This document shows positions 9,700 through 19,030 of a DNA stretch of 64,000 nt, piece after piece. A program made the position numbers and the translations under genes. Position 1 is the stretch's first letter. Each line of letters starts with the position of its first letter. The notes beneath the pieces are model-generated. The model saw only the letters and a program-made list of their open reading frames with translations, had not been told where the DNA came from and did not search any database. The stretch is from Oscillatoria nigro-viridis PCC 7112 (lineage in GTDB: Bacteria; Cyanobacteriota; Cyanobacteriia; Cyanobacteriales; Microcoleaceae), in the NCBI RefSeq assembly GCF_000317475.1, contig NC_019729.1, positions 1,192,501-1,256,500 of the forward strand, in the 5' to 3' direction.

Positions 9700-10009
9700 C
9701 CTCGTTCAAATGAGGTAGAAGTTATCAACAGTCGCCGAACAATGAGGGTGCAGCGGAAAGCGCACCCTGTTTCTGCGTGTGTGTTCCGGGTATTGCGGAG
9801 CGGTCTGCCACTTAACCGAGTCGTTAGATCGCAATACTTCAAAATTACCTACGGGCGATCGCCAAATGAATCTCGCCGATCGATCCAATTCATCTTAACA
9901 ATATTTAACTTTTAAAAGTATCGAGAACCGGCGAATGTAGAAGACAATGGTTGAGTTTAAATTGATTCTGGCACTCATCTTCAGGTGCGATCGCGCGAAG
10001 GAGGAGTTT
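9700..10009. other. Intergenic region
   Basis: Contains the right 29-bp repeat. No gene is seen. The open frame upstream of 10010 lacks a ribosome binding site and is treated as leader. Confidence 0.4.
9834..9862. repeat. 29-bp direct repeat, right copy
   Basis: Identical to 7836-7864 in the same orientation. It lies about 135 nt after the MAPEG stop codon. Confidence 0.85.
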
Positions 10010-11416
10010 ATGGGCATTCAAAACCCATCGTTCAGACGGAAAAAGTACCTTAAATTTCTGGGTGGTTCGGCTGTTGGGTTGGCGGGACTGCTGGCAGTCT
10101 GGATTGTGGGTGGCAACTATATCGCTTCTGTGCAGGAAAAAGAAATCGAGCAGGATTTAGCAGCTTATGCCCAACGGTTTCCCAAAACTGAGCCGAATGA
10201 TGCGGCATTGAAGCTGGGGCCGTCCCTCGCTAAAGTGGGGCTCGTAGACTGGGGAAGTTTCTCTCAAGAATTAAATCAGTACCTAGACGCTGAGATTGCC
10301 AAACCAAACGATACCGTAAATCCACCTCCAGAGAAATTACAGCGCTATCTCGCCTCCAAGCAAACGGCTTTAGCAAAACTTCGCCAGCAGGTTTTAATAA
10401 ATAATGAAGTGCCGCATTGGGGAACGGATATTACCTGGATTCTAGAAGGAGATATGACGGCTCCCCTACCCGCTTATTTATGGCAGGTTAATTTCCAAAA
10501 ACTTTTAGCCCTAGACATTCTAGAAAAATACCGTAAAGGTCAGACGGAAGCAGCAGCAGAAATGCTGGAAGTATCCTGGAAAATCAACCAGCCTTTAACA
10601 GAAAGCCCCCTCCTAATCTCTCAACTTGTGGGTTTGATTGTGACTAAATATCCAGCAGGGGTGATGCGGAAAGTCGATCGCCTTCCGGCCCAGTGGCAGC
10701 AGCGCTTGCTGGAACGCGATTACCGCGAATCGGTATTGACATCCTTGCAGGGAGAATATTTGTCTAAGTTCAAATTTTCGCAAGACTTCGCTTGGAAATA
10801 CTCGTGGTCTTCGATACTAGAAGCATCAGACCCTTTTAGTGGTCTGGGAATACTTTCACTATTTCAGACGGAAACGAACTATCCCCCAACTTTAAAAGAC
10901 AAAATCTTAGACTGGACTTTATCTCATGTCCTGGTGTGGTTCAAGCCAGTAATCAAACCTTATGTTCGCTTTTGTGCGATCGATACTTATCACGCCTATA
11001 AACGATCGCTTGCAGCATCTCGCCAGCAGAATTTTTGCGCTTCTGATTCAGCCCCGGCAAAGGACTTCGCGTGGTGGAATTATATAGGTAGGACATCTAC
11101 AAATTTACCCAGCCAAACCAGTAAAGCAGCCAAGTCTATGCTGGATTTGGAACTCACTCAGAAAATTCTGCAAGTCAAAGCACTAGCAGCCCAAACCGGA
11201 AAATGGCCGGCATCGGTTCCCGATATGAAATCGTCTATTTGTCCGGGCTCAAAATGGCTGTATCGCGTTGCTCCCGACGGTACGATGTCGATCTCGTTTA
11301 GCGAGAAACCCAAATGGTTGGAGGAGAGATTAAAATACAAAGGGCTACCATTTACCTATAGCGACAAGACACCGCCACAGCTCAAAAACCGAACATCTAC
11401 CCGACCAAAGCGATGA
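10010..11416 (+). CDS. Membrane-anchored protein of unknown function
   Basis: I start at ATG 10010 because GAAGGAGGAG sits a few bases upstream. An in-frame ATG at 9947 would add 21 residues and has no such site. The 468-residue product has a basic start (NPSFRRKKYLK), one transmembrane helix at about residues 17-37, and a long helical extracytoplasmic region with four to five Trp-rich segments. The C-terminus is basic. I do not recognise the family; similar proteins are common, unnamed, in filamentous cyanobacteria. Its last codons overlap the start of the HEAT-repeat relic by 4 nt, which suggests they were one operon. Confidence 0.75.
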   Translation: MGIQNPSFRRKKYLKFLGGSAVGLAGLLAVWIVGGNYIASVQEKEIEQDLAAYAQRFPKTEPNDAALKLGPSLAKVGLVDWGSFSQELNQYLDAEIAKPNDTVNPPPEKLQRYLASKQTALAKLRQQVLINNEVPHWGTDITWILEGDMTAPLPAYLWQVNFQKLLALDILEKYRKGQTEAAAEMLEVSWKINQPLTESPLLISQLVGLIVTKYPAGVMRKVDRLPAQWQQRLLERDYRESVLTSLQGEYLSKFKFSQDFAWKYSWSSILEASDPFSGLGILSLFQTETNYPPTLKDKILDWTLSHVLVWFKPVIKPYVRFCAIDTYHAYKRSLAASRQQNFCASDSAPAKDFAWWNYIGRTSTNLPSQTSKAAKSMLDLELTQKILQVKALAAQTGKWPASVPDMKSSICPGSKWLYRVAPDGTMSISFSEKPKWLEERLKYKGLPFTYSDKTPPQLKNRTSTRPKR

Positions 11417-11700
11417 TGGCACATCCCCAACGACAGTTTGCGACCTTCCTCACCGTTGCCGTTCTCAGCAGTAGGTTCGCGCTGGCAACCGTTGGCGAAG
11501 CCTCGGGAAAAAGTGCCTCAGATCCCCAGATTTCCACGTACATCAAAAAGTTAAAAACCGATAAGGATTGGCGCCAGCGCAGTCAGGCAGCATCGGCATT
11601 AGGTGGGATGAGTTAGGAAGCCGATACGGTGGTTCCCGCTTTGATTGAAGCCTTGCAGGATAGAGATGAAGTTGTGCGCCTGCGAGCCACCTTGGCCTTA
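11413..11700 (+). pseudogene. Truncated secreted HEAT-repeat protein
   Basis: The ATG at 11413 overlaps the preceding stop (ATGATG). A signal-peptide-like N-terminus (FATFLTVAVLSSRFALA) leads into a HEAT repeat (DKDWRQRSQAASALGGM) and then TAG at 11614. The same frame continues with a second HEAT repeat (VVPALIEALQDRDEVVRLRA) until homology fades near 11700. A nonsense codon and loss of the 3' part are the simplest reading. Confidence 0.65.
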
Positions 11701-11866
11701 TTGCTTTGTCTCGTTAGAAGACTCTTTTGCTCTCCATCCCTAATAGTTGAATCCACCGGGTTGCCTTCATCAAAAAAAATGAAAAGGTAAAAGCTTGTTT
11801 AAACCTATGAAAGGGTTAATTCAATATCTTTACGAAATCAAATTAGATAAAGCTATTCTCTGGTGC

Positions 11867-11966
11867 TAAGCTGTTACCCATTTAAACCATTAACGATCCA
11901 GGTAAGGTGCGTCAGCTAGAACACTTACTATACATGGGAAACGCTAATTTACGCTCCGCACCCTAC
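11867..11966. repeat. Small TIR element, copy 1 (divergent)
   Basis: Begins TAAGCTGTTACCCATTTAAA, the same terminal sequence as the next element, and contains GGTGCGT and its near complement (ACGCTCCGCACC). It abuts the next copy exactly 100 nt later. No coding capacity. Confidence 0.5.
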
Positions 11967-12070
11967 TAAGCTAATCCGCATTTAAATTGCATAGTAAAAT
12001 AAATCTTTTCCTTTGTGGGGTGGGCAGGAGAACCCGCCCTCAACATACAAATTAAATGCACAACAGCTTA
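11967..12070. repeat. Small TIR element (MITE-like), copy 2
   Basis: A 104-bp unit starts TAAGCTAATCCGCATTTAAA and ends with the imperfect inverse (TTAAATGCACAACAGCTTA). The interior has a GGGTGGGC / GCCC hairpin. A solo end of the same type follows at 12077-12096. The layout is that of a non-autonomous miniature element. Confidence 0.65.
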
Positions 12071-12421
12071 TCCTCCTTTAAATGCCGAACAGCTTATCTC
12101 ATTTGGTATATTATAGTAGTTTGTTTTCATTTTGATCCTTCGGTAAAGATATGGATCGATTCAATTGGTATAAGTGCTGTAATCGGTACGGATCTGATGC
12201 TAAGTGTTTACTCTAGTAAAGGCAAAAGAGATAATTGGCAGGCATTCAGGTTATATCTCATGCCATTTTGTGTTTCAAGCTTCTCTGCTTTAATTAAACT
12301 TCGGGTATCGATCGTATTCATATCACCAAATATCACCGAAACAATAGTGTCAGTATCATGCTGCGGTCTATTTTTATCACTTATTTTAGCAGTCAAAGTA
12401 TTCAAGAATAAATTTATTTAG
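12056..12421 (+). CDS. Hypothetical membrane protein, doubtful 5' end
   Basis: This 121-codon frame has hydrophobic segments near residues 14-27, 40-52 and 98-113. Its ATG lies inside the miniature element at 11967-12070, so the first 15 or so codons are element-derived and the original start may be lost. A later start is possible. No family is recognised. It could be a remnant of a larger gene or a chance frame. Confidence 0.3.
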   Translation: MHNSLSSFKCRTAYLIWYIIVVCFHFDPSVKIWIDSIGISAVIGTDLMLSVYSSKGKRDNWQAFRLYLMPFCVSSFSALIKLRVSIVFISPNITETIVSVSCCGLFLSLILAVKVFKNKFI

Positions 12422-13013
12422 CGGGACTATAAAATTGGTGAAAGCAGCATACATATGAAATTTGAGGTTGAAATTACCCCGATCGCCTTTAAGGGCGATC
12501 GAGCTTGTAGAGTTCTTACGCCTCCATGAAGCGATTGAATTGCTTATGGAAATTGCTTTCTTAATTTCTAGCCCGATAGTCCTTTGAGTGCGATCGCTTT
12601 TTGGTTGGGCGATCGCCAAGTTGTACTAAGCTGTCGCGCGTTTAAATTGTATATTCAGGGCGGGCGGGACGCCTACCCCACAAGACGGGGATTTTTTTTA
12701 ACAGACAATTTAAATGTAGAACTGCTTATACTAGCCCCTGTAAAGCAATTACCAAGATCCCCAGACGAATATCGGCGGTAAGCGGGTTGCTAAAATCGGT
12801 CGATCGCGCTGGCATTTTTTGCCCTCAAATCCCTTTCTTTGGATTAATTGGCGTTGGAAATTCTGCCTTCTACTTTCTCCCTTGGGGCCACACAAACGGC
12901 GGGTAATGCCCTCCCTACCGTCAATTGTCAATAACCAATTATTAATTGTTAGGATTCCATGAGGAAGCCAAAAAGGTATATCATAACCTTAACCGGATCA
13001 TTTCTTCCCAGAT
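12422..13013. other. Intergenic region with miniature element
   Basis: Holds the element at 12627-12728 and a GATCGCC/GGCGATC hairpin near 12481-12500. No gene is seen. Confidence 0.45.
12627..12728. repeat. Small TIR element (MITE-like), copy 3
   Basis: A 102-bp unit starts TAAGCTGTCGCGCGTTTAAA and ends ACAATTTAAATG then TAGAACTGCTTA, the imperfect inverse. The GC-rich centre contains CCCC...GGGG. Same family and length as 11967-12070. Confidence 0.65.
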
Positions 13014-15095
13014 ATGTTCTACTGTTCTAATCCCAGGTGCTCTAATCCTTTCAATCCCGACAACTCTAAATTTTGTCAAAGTTGCGGAGCTCAAGGCCTC
13101 AACCCTCTATTCAGAAACCGCTACCGCGTGATTCGACTGTTGGGCGAAGGGGGATTTGGCAGAACTTATGAAGCGGTAGATACCGATCGCATGGACGATC
13201 CCTGCGTAATTAAGCAGTTTGTACCCCAATTTCAAGGAACCTCAGCACTTGCAAAAGCCGCAGAATTGTTTAAGCAAGAAGCGAAACGACTTTACGAACT
13301 CGGCGAACATCCCCAAATTCCTCGATTAATTGCTTATTTTGAACAAGACAAGCGACTTTATTTAGTACAAGAGTTGATTGAGGGGCAAACTTTACTGGCT
13401 GAATTAACTCAGCAGGGTGTTTTTAGCGAAGAAAAAATTTGGCAGTTGCTGGCAGATGTACTGCCGATTTTGAAATTTGTGCACGATCGCCATGTCATTC
13501 ACCGAGACATCAAACTTGAGAATATCATGCGGCGCCGCACCTCTGTTAGCTCCTCCCTGCCCAAGGCGGGAAATTTTCCGAATTCAGCTTTCCGAAGGGG
13601 AGGGCGGGGAGAGTTAGTTTTGATAGATTTCGGCATTTCCAAACAAGTGACGGGCTCCCTGATGAGCAAAGTAGGCACGACGGTAGGAACGCCCGGATAT
13701 TCGCCGGTAGAACAAATGCGCGGTCAAGTTTTCCCCGGAAGCGATTTGTACAGTTTGGGAATAACTTGCCTGAGACTGCTAACTCAATGTTTGCCAAAAA
13801 TTGACGGTTCCGATGACCTTTATGACCCGATAAACGGCGGGTGGATGTGGAGAGAACGGTTGCCCGCAGGCACAAAACTCAGCAGCAAGTTGACAAAAAT
13901 TTTAGATAAGTTAATTGAAGATTATCTCAAAAATAGATATAAATCTGCTGATGAAGTAATCAAAGCTTTAAATCTCTATTCTTTACCTCCCCAACCCCCT
14001 TTTGTCAAGGGAGGACAACTTGCTTTAAATTCTGCTGTGACAAAGGGAGGCCCACTTGCTTTAAATTCTGCTGTGACAAAGGGAGGCGCGCTTGCTATCC
14101 ATACTCCGGTCAATCAAAGCGGGCAAATCAATAGCAATATCTCTGTCAATCCCAGGGGAAAATCCAACACCAATGCGCCTCCGAACAAGGCATCGCAGAG
14201 AATTGCGGCTGTCAAAAGCACTTTTGAATTTCAGGTGGTGACAGTAGACAAGCGCGGGAAGCAAACTAATGTTAACAGCCGCCAAGCGCGTTTTTTTGAA
14301 GAACATCTTGGTAGCAGTACAGTCCTGGAAATGGTATCTGTTCCTGGCGGTACTTTCCTCATGGGTTCTCCAAAAGAGCGGGGTGACAGCGACGAAAAAC
14401 CGCAGCACCCAGTAACTTTAGGCTCTTTCTATATTAGCAAATTTCCAGTCACTCAGGCCCAGTGGATAGCAGTTGCCGCCCTGCCGGAAATTAAAATATT
14501 TCTCAATCCCGATGCTGCCCGTTTTAAAGGTGCAAATCGACCTGTAGAAAATGTATCTTGGTACGAGGCTGTGGAGTTTTGCGATCGACTTTCTCGCAAA
14601 ACAGGTAAGAATTATCGCTTGCCTAGCGAAGCCCAATGGGAATATGCTTGCCGGGGGCAAACTACGGGGCCGTTTCACTTTGGGGAAACGATTACCAGCG
14701 AGTTAGCCAATTACAACGGAAATTCTAATTACGCTGATGCGCCGAAGGGAGTTTATCGCTTTCAAACTACAGATGTTGGCAGTTTTAAACCTAATGCTTT
14801 TGGATTGTACGATTTCCACGGAAATGTTTGGGAATGGTGCGCGGATTCTTGGCACAATAATTATAACGGTGCGCCTGCTGATGGTAGCGTTTGGGAGTCT
14901 GACGGCGACTCTTCGCTGAGGTTGTTGCGGGGGGGTTCTTGGAACGATCATCCTCCTAATTGCCGAAGCGCGTGCCGCCTTAGATATCAGGCGGATTGTA
15001 AGGCTAGTATTGTGGGTTTTCGAGTGGTGGTTTCTGTTGCTCGATCTTGTGTTCGCACAGAGAAACCCGGTTTCTTGAAGAAACCGGGTTTCTGA
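13014..15095 (+). CDS. Ser/Thr protein kinase fused to FGE-sulfatase-like domain
   Basis: The 693-residue protein opens with a zinc-ribbon (Cys 4, 9, 21, 24). A Ser/Thr kinase follows with GEGGFG at 44-49, the VIKQF Lys at 67, HRDIKLEN at 163-170 and DFG at 205-207. Residues 173-200 are an extra Ser/Gly/Arg-rich insertion coded by palindromic DNA. After the kinase (to about 320) comes a linker built from 36-nt tandem repeats (KGGxLALNSAVT). A formylglycine-generating-enzyme-like domain fills about 444-675 (GGTFLMGSPKERGDSDEKPQ, then NVWEWC and LRGGSWND). Such kinase-FGE fusions are common in cyanobacteria and their targets are unknown. The last codons are supplied by a GAAACCGGGTTTC palindrome. 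Confidence 0.9.
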   Translation: MFYCSNPRCSNPFNPDNSKFCQSCGAQGLNPLFRNRYRVIRLLGEGGFGRTYEAVDTDRMDDPCVIKQFVPQFQGTSALAKAAELFKQEAKRLYELGEHPQIPRLIAYFEQDKRLYLVQELIEGQTLLAELTQQGVFSEEKIWQLLADVLPILKFVHDRHVIHRDIKLENIMRRRTSVSSSLPKAGNFPNSAFRRGGRGELVLIDFGISKQVTGSLMSKVGTTVGTPGYSPVEQMRGQVFPGSDLYSLGITCLRLLTQCLPKIDGSDDLYDPINGGWMWRERLPAGTKLSSKLTKILDKLIEDYLKNRYKSADEVIKALNLYSLPPQPPFVKGGQLALNSAVTKGGPLALNSAVTKGGALAIHTPVNQSGQINSNISVNPRGKSNTNAPPNKASQRIAAVKSTFEFQVVTVDKRGKQTNVNSRQARFFEEHLGSSTVLEMVSVPGGTFLMGSPKERGDSDEKPQHPVTLGSFYISKFPVTQAQWIAVAALPEIKIFLNPDAARFKGANRPVENVSWYEAVEFCDRLSRKTGKNYRLPSEAQWEYACRGQTTGPFHFGETITSELANYNGNSNYADAPKGVYRFQTTDVGSFKPNAFGLYDFHGNVWEWCADSWHNNYNGAPADGSVWESDGDSSLRLLRGGSWNDHPPNCRSACRLRYQADCKASIVGFRVVVSVARSCVRTEKPGFLKKPGF
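13530..13613 (+). repeat. In-frame palindromic insertion in the kinase domain
   Basis: About 84 nt separate the catalytic loop from the beta strand before DFG. The sequence has inverted halves (TCCTCCCTGCCCAAGGCGGG against GGGGAGGGCGGGGAG). Kinases of this family normally go straight from the catalytic loop to the VLIDFG strand. Confidence 0.55.
14010..14096 (+). repeat. 36-nt tandem repeat in the kinase-FGE linker
   Basis: Two nearly identical 36-nt units (14010-14045, 14046-14081) and the first 15 nt of a third encode GGxLALNSAVTK. The segment starts from a PPQPPFVKGG motif, a sequence often seeded by a cyanobacterial intergenic repeat. Confidence 0.7.
15061..15093. repeat. GAAACCGGGTTTC palindrome at gene 3' end
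   Basis: A near-perfect 33-nt palindrome (arms AGAAACCCGGTTTCTT and AAGAAACCGGGTTTCT) supplies the last codons and abuts the stop of the kinase-FGE gene. It may also act as a terminator hairpin between the two convergent genes. Related GAAACCGGGTTT motifs occur near 25384 and 51033-51100. Confidence 0.7.
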
Positions 15096-15120
15096 ATGGA
15101 CGATCGCCCAAATTTTTGCC

Positions 15121-16896
15121 TTAACTAGCCTTCTTTTGAGGAGCGACTATGCGTTCCACACTCATAGCAGCCACGCTCAACGTCACCACAGCCATGCCGA
15201 GAATTGCCACAGGCTGCAACTTTTCATTGATAATTAGAAAACCGAAGAGTGCGGTCATTGCCGGCCCCAAAGTGCCAATTACTGACGCTAAGGCCGCCCC
15301 CGCAAAGCGGATGGCAAAATTATTCAAAAGATAGCTAAACAGCGTCAGCACCCCTAAAATAACGCCTCCTACAATCAAACCGGGCCAAACATTTTGGTCG
15401 ATTTTAGGAGCAAAATTGTCCGACAGCGGTACCCACAAACTCAGGGAGGAAAATACAAAAATCGTGGCGAAATTAACTAAACTAAAAGGAATTGGGTGCA
15501 GCTTGCCCGCAGCCATTTGCGTCAGCAATACGTAACCTGCAAAGGTAATCCCAGAAGCCAGTGCCGCAGCGACTCCCACCCCGACATTGCCGCCGCCCGG
15601 AGCTGGGGCCGCAAAACTCGGCAACCCAGCTAAAATCAGACCTGCGGTAATCCCGAATATCGCCAAAAAACCGACTCTGCTGGGGCGAGAGCCAAACAAG
15701 ATCCAAGAACCCAGTACGGTGACGATCGGGTAAATAAAGAAAATCGTAATCGCAATCCCGGCTGGAATATTGCCGATCGCCAAATAAATCAAAACCTGAG
15801 ACAAAAACAGAAAAAATGCGCTTCCTAAAACCTTACTCCACAAAGCTCGATCGCCCGACTCGAACAACCGCCTAATATCTTTCCACACAGAAGGATACAG
15901 AAATGTCGCCAATATCGGCATCAAAGCCATCACCACGATCAGCCGCATCAACAAAATCAACAAAGAATTTCCAAAACCCGGAGTCACCACCCCCGGAAAC
16001 TCAAACAAGCCAAAAACCACCCGAGGATTTTTGCTTTTAATCAGAATTCTTAAACAAACATTAAACAGCGACAATACAACAGCCGAAGACAACGCCAGCA
16101 CCAAACCTGTCTGTACTTGAGAAGATGCTTTAACAGTTGCAGCAGGCGCTGAAGAAGGCTGTGACACGGGTTCTCGCGGCGCATCCGCAGGTGTTGGCTG
16201 CTGAAATTGCGGGCGGACAGAATTAACAGAATTATTTGATTCCTCGACATAGGAATCTTGAGCATCGAAAGGATTCTCAAGATATTCTTCTTCTGATTCG
16301 AGTTCTTCCCTGATGCGGTTGACGAGATTTTGTAACAACTCTTCCCCTTGCAGTTCCAGGGTTTTCATGTTGTTGAGCCGCACGGAAAGCTCGCTTTCAT
16401 AGCTGCTCAAATCTTGTTCCAGCATCTGGAAACTGCGATCGATCCTTTCATCCAGCGCCGCCAGCAACTGCGAGGCCCGTTCGTCGTAGTTGCTCGGCGG
16501 CAAGGGTATCGGGAACTCGCCGCTGGGAATCGGGCTGCTGAGAGAATTTCCCGAGTTAGCGCTGAGTTCGTTGAACCGCTGCACCAACAAATCCTGCAAA
16601 TTGTGAGCCAAAACTTGAGCCAACTGCTTCAGCCACAATTGCTGCTGCTGAATGTATCGCCCAGACAGAGATTCCATTTGCTGAGACTGCAATTTGCGAT
16701 ATTGCTCCCGGAGGTTTTCAATATCTTCAATCAGGTGATTTTTTTCAGTTTGCAGCCGAGTAATGTCTTGATTTAACTGGCCTTTGACATTTTCATGCAA
16801 AGCGTCCAGTTCTTGCATTACTGAGTGGAGGACTTCTTCTGCTGATTGTGCATCCTCTGGCTCGCCCTTTGACGAGTATACGTTCCGCTGCGCCAT
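15121..16896 (-). CDS. EamA/DMT-type transporter with N-terminal coiled coil
   Basis: The 591-residue protein joins a long soluble coiled coil (about 1-230, e.g. HLIEDIENLREQYRKLQSQQ) to ten predicted transmembrane helices (about 265-580). The helices form the two EamA repeats of drug/metabolite exporters (LVLALSSAVVLSLFNVCLRI; AALASVIGTLGPAMTALFGF). The substrate cannot be inferred. A Pro/Ser/Ala linker separates the parts. The fusion recurs in cyanobacteria, so it is not a frame error. The gene converges on the kinase-FGE gene, with only 25 nt between stops. Confidence 0.85.
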   Translation of the reverse strand: MAQRNVYSSKGEPEDAQSAEEVLHSVMQELDALHENVKGQLNQDITRLQTEKNHLIEDIENLREQYRKLQSQQMESLSGRYIQQQQLWLKQLAQVLAHNLQDLLVQRFNELSANSGNSLSSPIPSGEFPIPLPPSNYDERASQLLAALDERIDRSFQMLEQDLSSYESELSVRLNNMKTLELQGEELLQNLVNRIREELESEEEYLENPFDAQDSYVEESNNSVNSVRPQFQQPTPADAPREPVSQPSSAPAATVKASSQVQTGLVLALSSAVVLSLFNVCLRILIKSKNPRVVFGLFEFPGVVTPGFGNSLLILLMRLIVVMALMPILATFLYPSVWKDIRRLFESGDRALWSKVLGSAFFLFLSQVLIYLAIGNIPAGIAITIFFIYPIVTVLGSWILFGSRPSRVGFLAIFGITAGLILAGLPSFAAPAPGGGNVGVGVAAALASGITFAGYVLLTQMAAGKLHPIPFSLVNFATIFVFSSLSLWVPLSDNFAPKIDQNVWPGLIVGGVILGVLTLFSYLLNNFAIRFAGAALASVIGTLGPAMTALFGFLIINEKLQPVAILGMAVVTLSVAAMSVERIVAPQKKAS

Positions 16897-17433
16897 TAGC
16901 CTATAACCTCTAATTTAAACTGCACGTTCAGTGTTCTTAAGTATTGTGGCAAATCAGGTCGCCAGTTATAGTGAGTCGATCTAAAAGATTGCGAACACTG
17001 TTTAATCAATAGTAGTCGCTCAGTTGGAGATGTGAAAAATTTGCGTGAAGCAAAGCTATCCCGCTCTTAATCGCCCCAAGAACACTTTGTGCAATTAGAA
17101 ATCATACTACAGCTTGACCTCTCCACGGATTGCTCCCGGTAATTCTCGCATCTAACTCACCCGATTGCACCCGACTCACAAACCTAAGAGCCCGTTCCGC
17201 GACTAAATTTGATTGGGGGGTGGCACTCCTAGCCCCTCAATGGATAACTCGATCCTGCAGCCAGAAATCCGGTTTCTTTTGCCCGCCTTTCTCCCGCACT
17301 CCCGCACCCAGATTTATTATATTAAAGGTTCCGATCTTTTGCTCGCGAAAGTTTTAAGAGGCGATCGCGCCGTCAAAAAGCCACCCCGCGCCATCAAAAA
17401 ATTAACACATCCCATCCCCCAAGAGCAACAGAT
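16897..17433. other. Intergenic region with dispersed-repeat fragments
   Basis: No gene is seen. 17043-17072 (CGTGAAGC...CCCGCTCTTAATCGC) recurs at 46262-46292. 17071-17113 matches the 5' part of the hypothetical gene at 25562 (37 of 43 bases). A GAAATCCGGTTTC palindrome lies at 17266-17278. Confidence 0.5.
17071..17113 (+). repeat. 43-bp direct repeat, left of the NRPS relic
   Basis: Matches 25568-25610 at 37 of 43 positions and would encode SPQEHFVQLEII, against SPEEHFLQLEII on the right. It is a fragment only; homology stops after 43 nt. The two copies bracket the whole NRPS remnant. Confidence 0.65.
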
Positions 17434-19030
17434 ATGGCATCCGAAATTTTTGACAAGTCCTTTACAAACGATATAGAAAAACTGAATATTTCCTCAGAAG
17501 CCGAAGTGTTTGTCTTTCCGGCATCATTTGCCCAGCAGCGCTTGTGGTTTCTCGACCAATTCGCACCGGAAAACCCTTTCTATAATGTAGTAACAGCACT
17601 GCGATTAACTGGTTCCCTCAACTTAACAGCGTTAGAGCAAACCTTCAACGAAATAGTACAGCGCCACGAAACTTTGCGAACCACTTTTGCAGCGGTATCA
17701 GGCCAACCAGTGCAGATAATCTCTCCCGCTTTCTAGACTAATTGAAAAGTATTAGACTTGCAAAATCTTCCGCCAGAACAACGGGAAACAGAAGCAAATA
17801 AACTCGCCGCCGAATCTCTTCGTCTTTTCAATTTATCCACCGGGCCGCTGATGCGAGTCACCGTTCTGCGGCTGACAGAAACCGAGCATATTCTCTTGCT
17901 AAATATGCACCACATAGCCTCCGATGATTGGTCTATCGGCGTGCTAATTCGAGAACTGGAGGCTATCTATACAGCTTTGATAAATCAACAGCCATCTCCC
18001 CTGCCAGAATTATCACTTCAATATGCCGACTTTGCCGAGTGGCAGCGCGAATGGCTGCAAGGTGAAGTATTAGAAACTCAGCTTGCTTATTGGCGGCAGC
18101 AATTGCACGGCATTTCTGTGTTAAATTTGCCCACAGATCGCCCTGCACCAGCTAGGCAAAATTATCGGGGAAAAACTCAATATTTAGAACTGCCAAAAAA
18201 CTTGAAAGACGCATTTGTAGCGCTCTCGCAGCGAGAAGGAGCGACTTTATTTATGACAGCGATCGCAGCATTTCAAACTTTGCTTTACCGCTACTCGCAA
18301 CAAGAAGATATTGTAGTAGGTTCGCCGATCGCCAATCGCAACCGCAGTGAAATTGAAGCATTAATCGTTTTTTTTGTCAACAGTTTGGTGTTGCGTACAG
18401 ATTTGTCGGGAAATCCAACTTTTCGGGAACTTTTAAACCGAGTCAAAGAGGTAGCATTAGGAGCTTACGCTCACCAAGATTTGCCGTTTGAGAAGTTAGT
18501 AGAAGAACTGCACCCCGATCTCGCGTTGAACCAAAATCCCTTATTTCAGGTGGCGTTTGCGCTGCAAAACGCGCCGGGGAATCACTTAGAATTGCCAGAA
18601 TTAACACTCAGCCCGCAGCAGTTAGATGTGGGTACAGCGCGGTTTGATTTGGAGTTTCATTTGTGGGAGCGATCGCCCAACAGTTCGGGAAGCAACCAAT
18701 CGCCCAGCAATAAGCTGTGGGTTGATAGCTCTCTGGGCATCAGCGGCATGGTTATTTACAGCGCAGATTTATTTGATGAAGCTACGATTACCCGCCCGAT
18801 CGGGCATTTTCAAACCTTGTTAGAAAGCATTGTGACAAATCCCGATCGGCGCATAGCAAACTTGCAATATTTGAGCGCCCAAGAGCGCTATCATTTGTTA
18901 GTTGAATGCAACAAGACTCAGGCAGATTATCCGCAAGATTTGTGCATCCATCAGCTATTTGAAATGCAGGCAGATCGGACACCGGAGGCGGTGGCGCTGG
19001 TATTTGGAGAGGAGCGAGTCACCTATAGCG
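17434..19030 (+). pseudogene. NRPS relic, part 1: condensation domain and start of adenylation domain
   Basis: The frame opens at ATG 17434 with a condensation domain (FPASFAQQRLWFLDQFAPEN, RHETLRTTF). It meets TAG 17734 and TGA 17743 in frame and continues to the second-half motifs (LNMHHIASDDWSIGVLIREL, HQDLPFEKLVEELHPDLALN). The active-site motif HHxxxDG reads HHIASDD, so the conserved Gly is lost. After QYLSAQERYHLLVECNKTQ the adenylation domain starts (IHQLFEMQADRTPEAVALVF) and is cut at VTY by an inserted element. It was probably a module of a modular lipopeptide or peptide pathway; the product is unknown. Confidence 0.9.
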
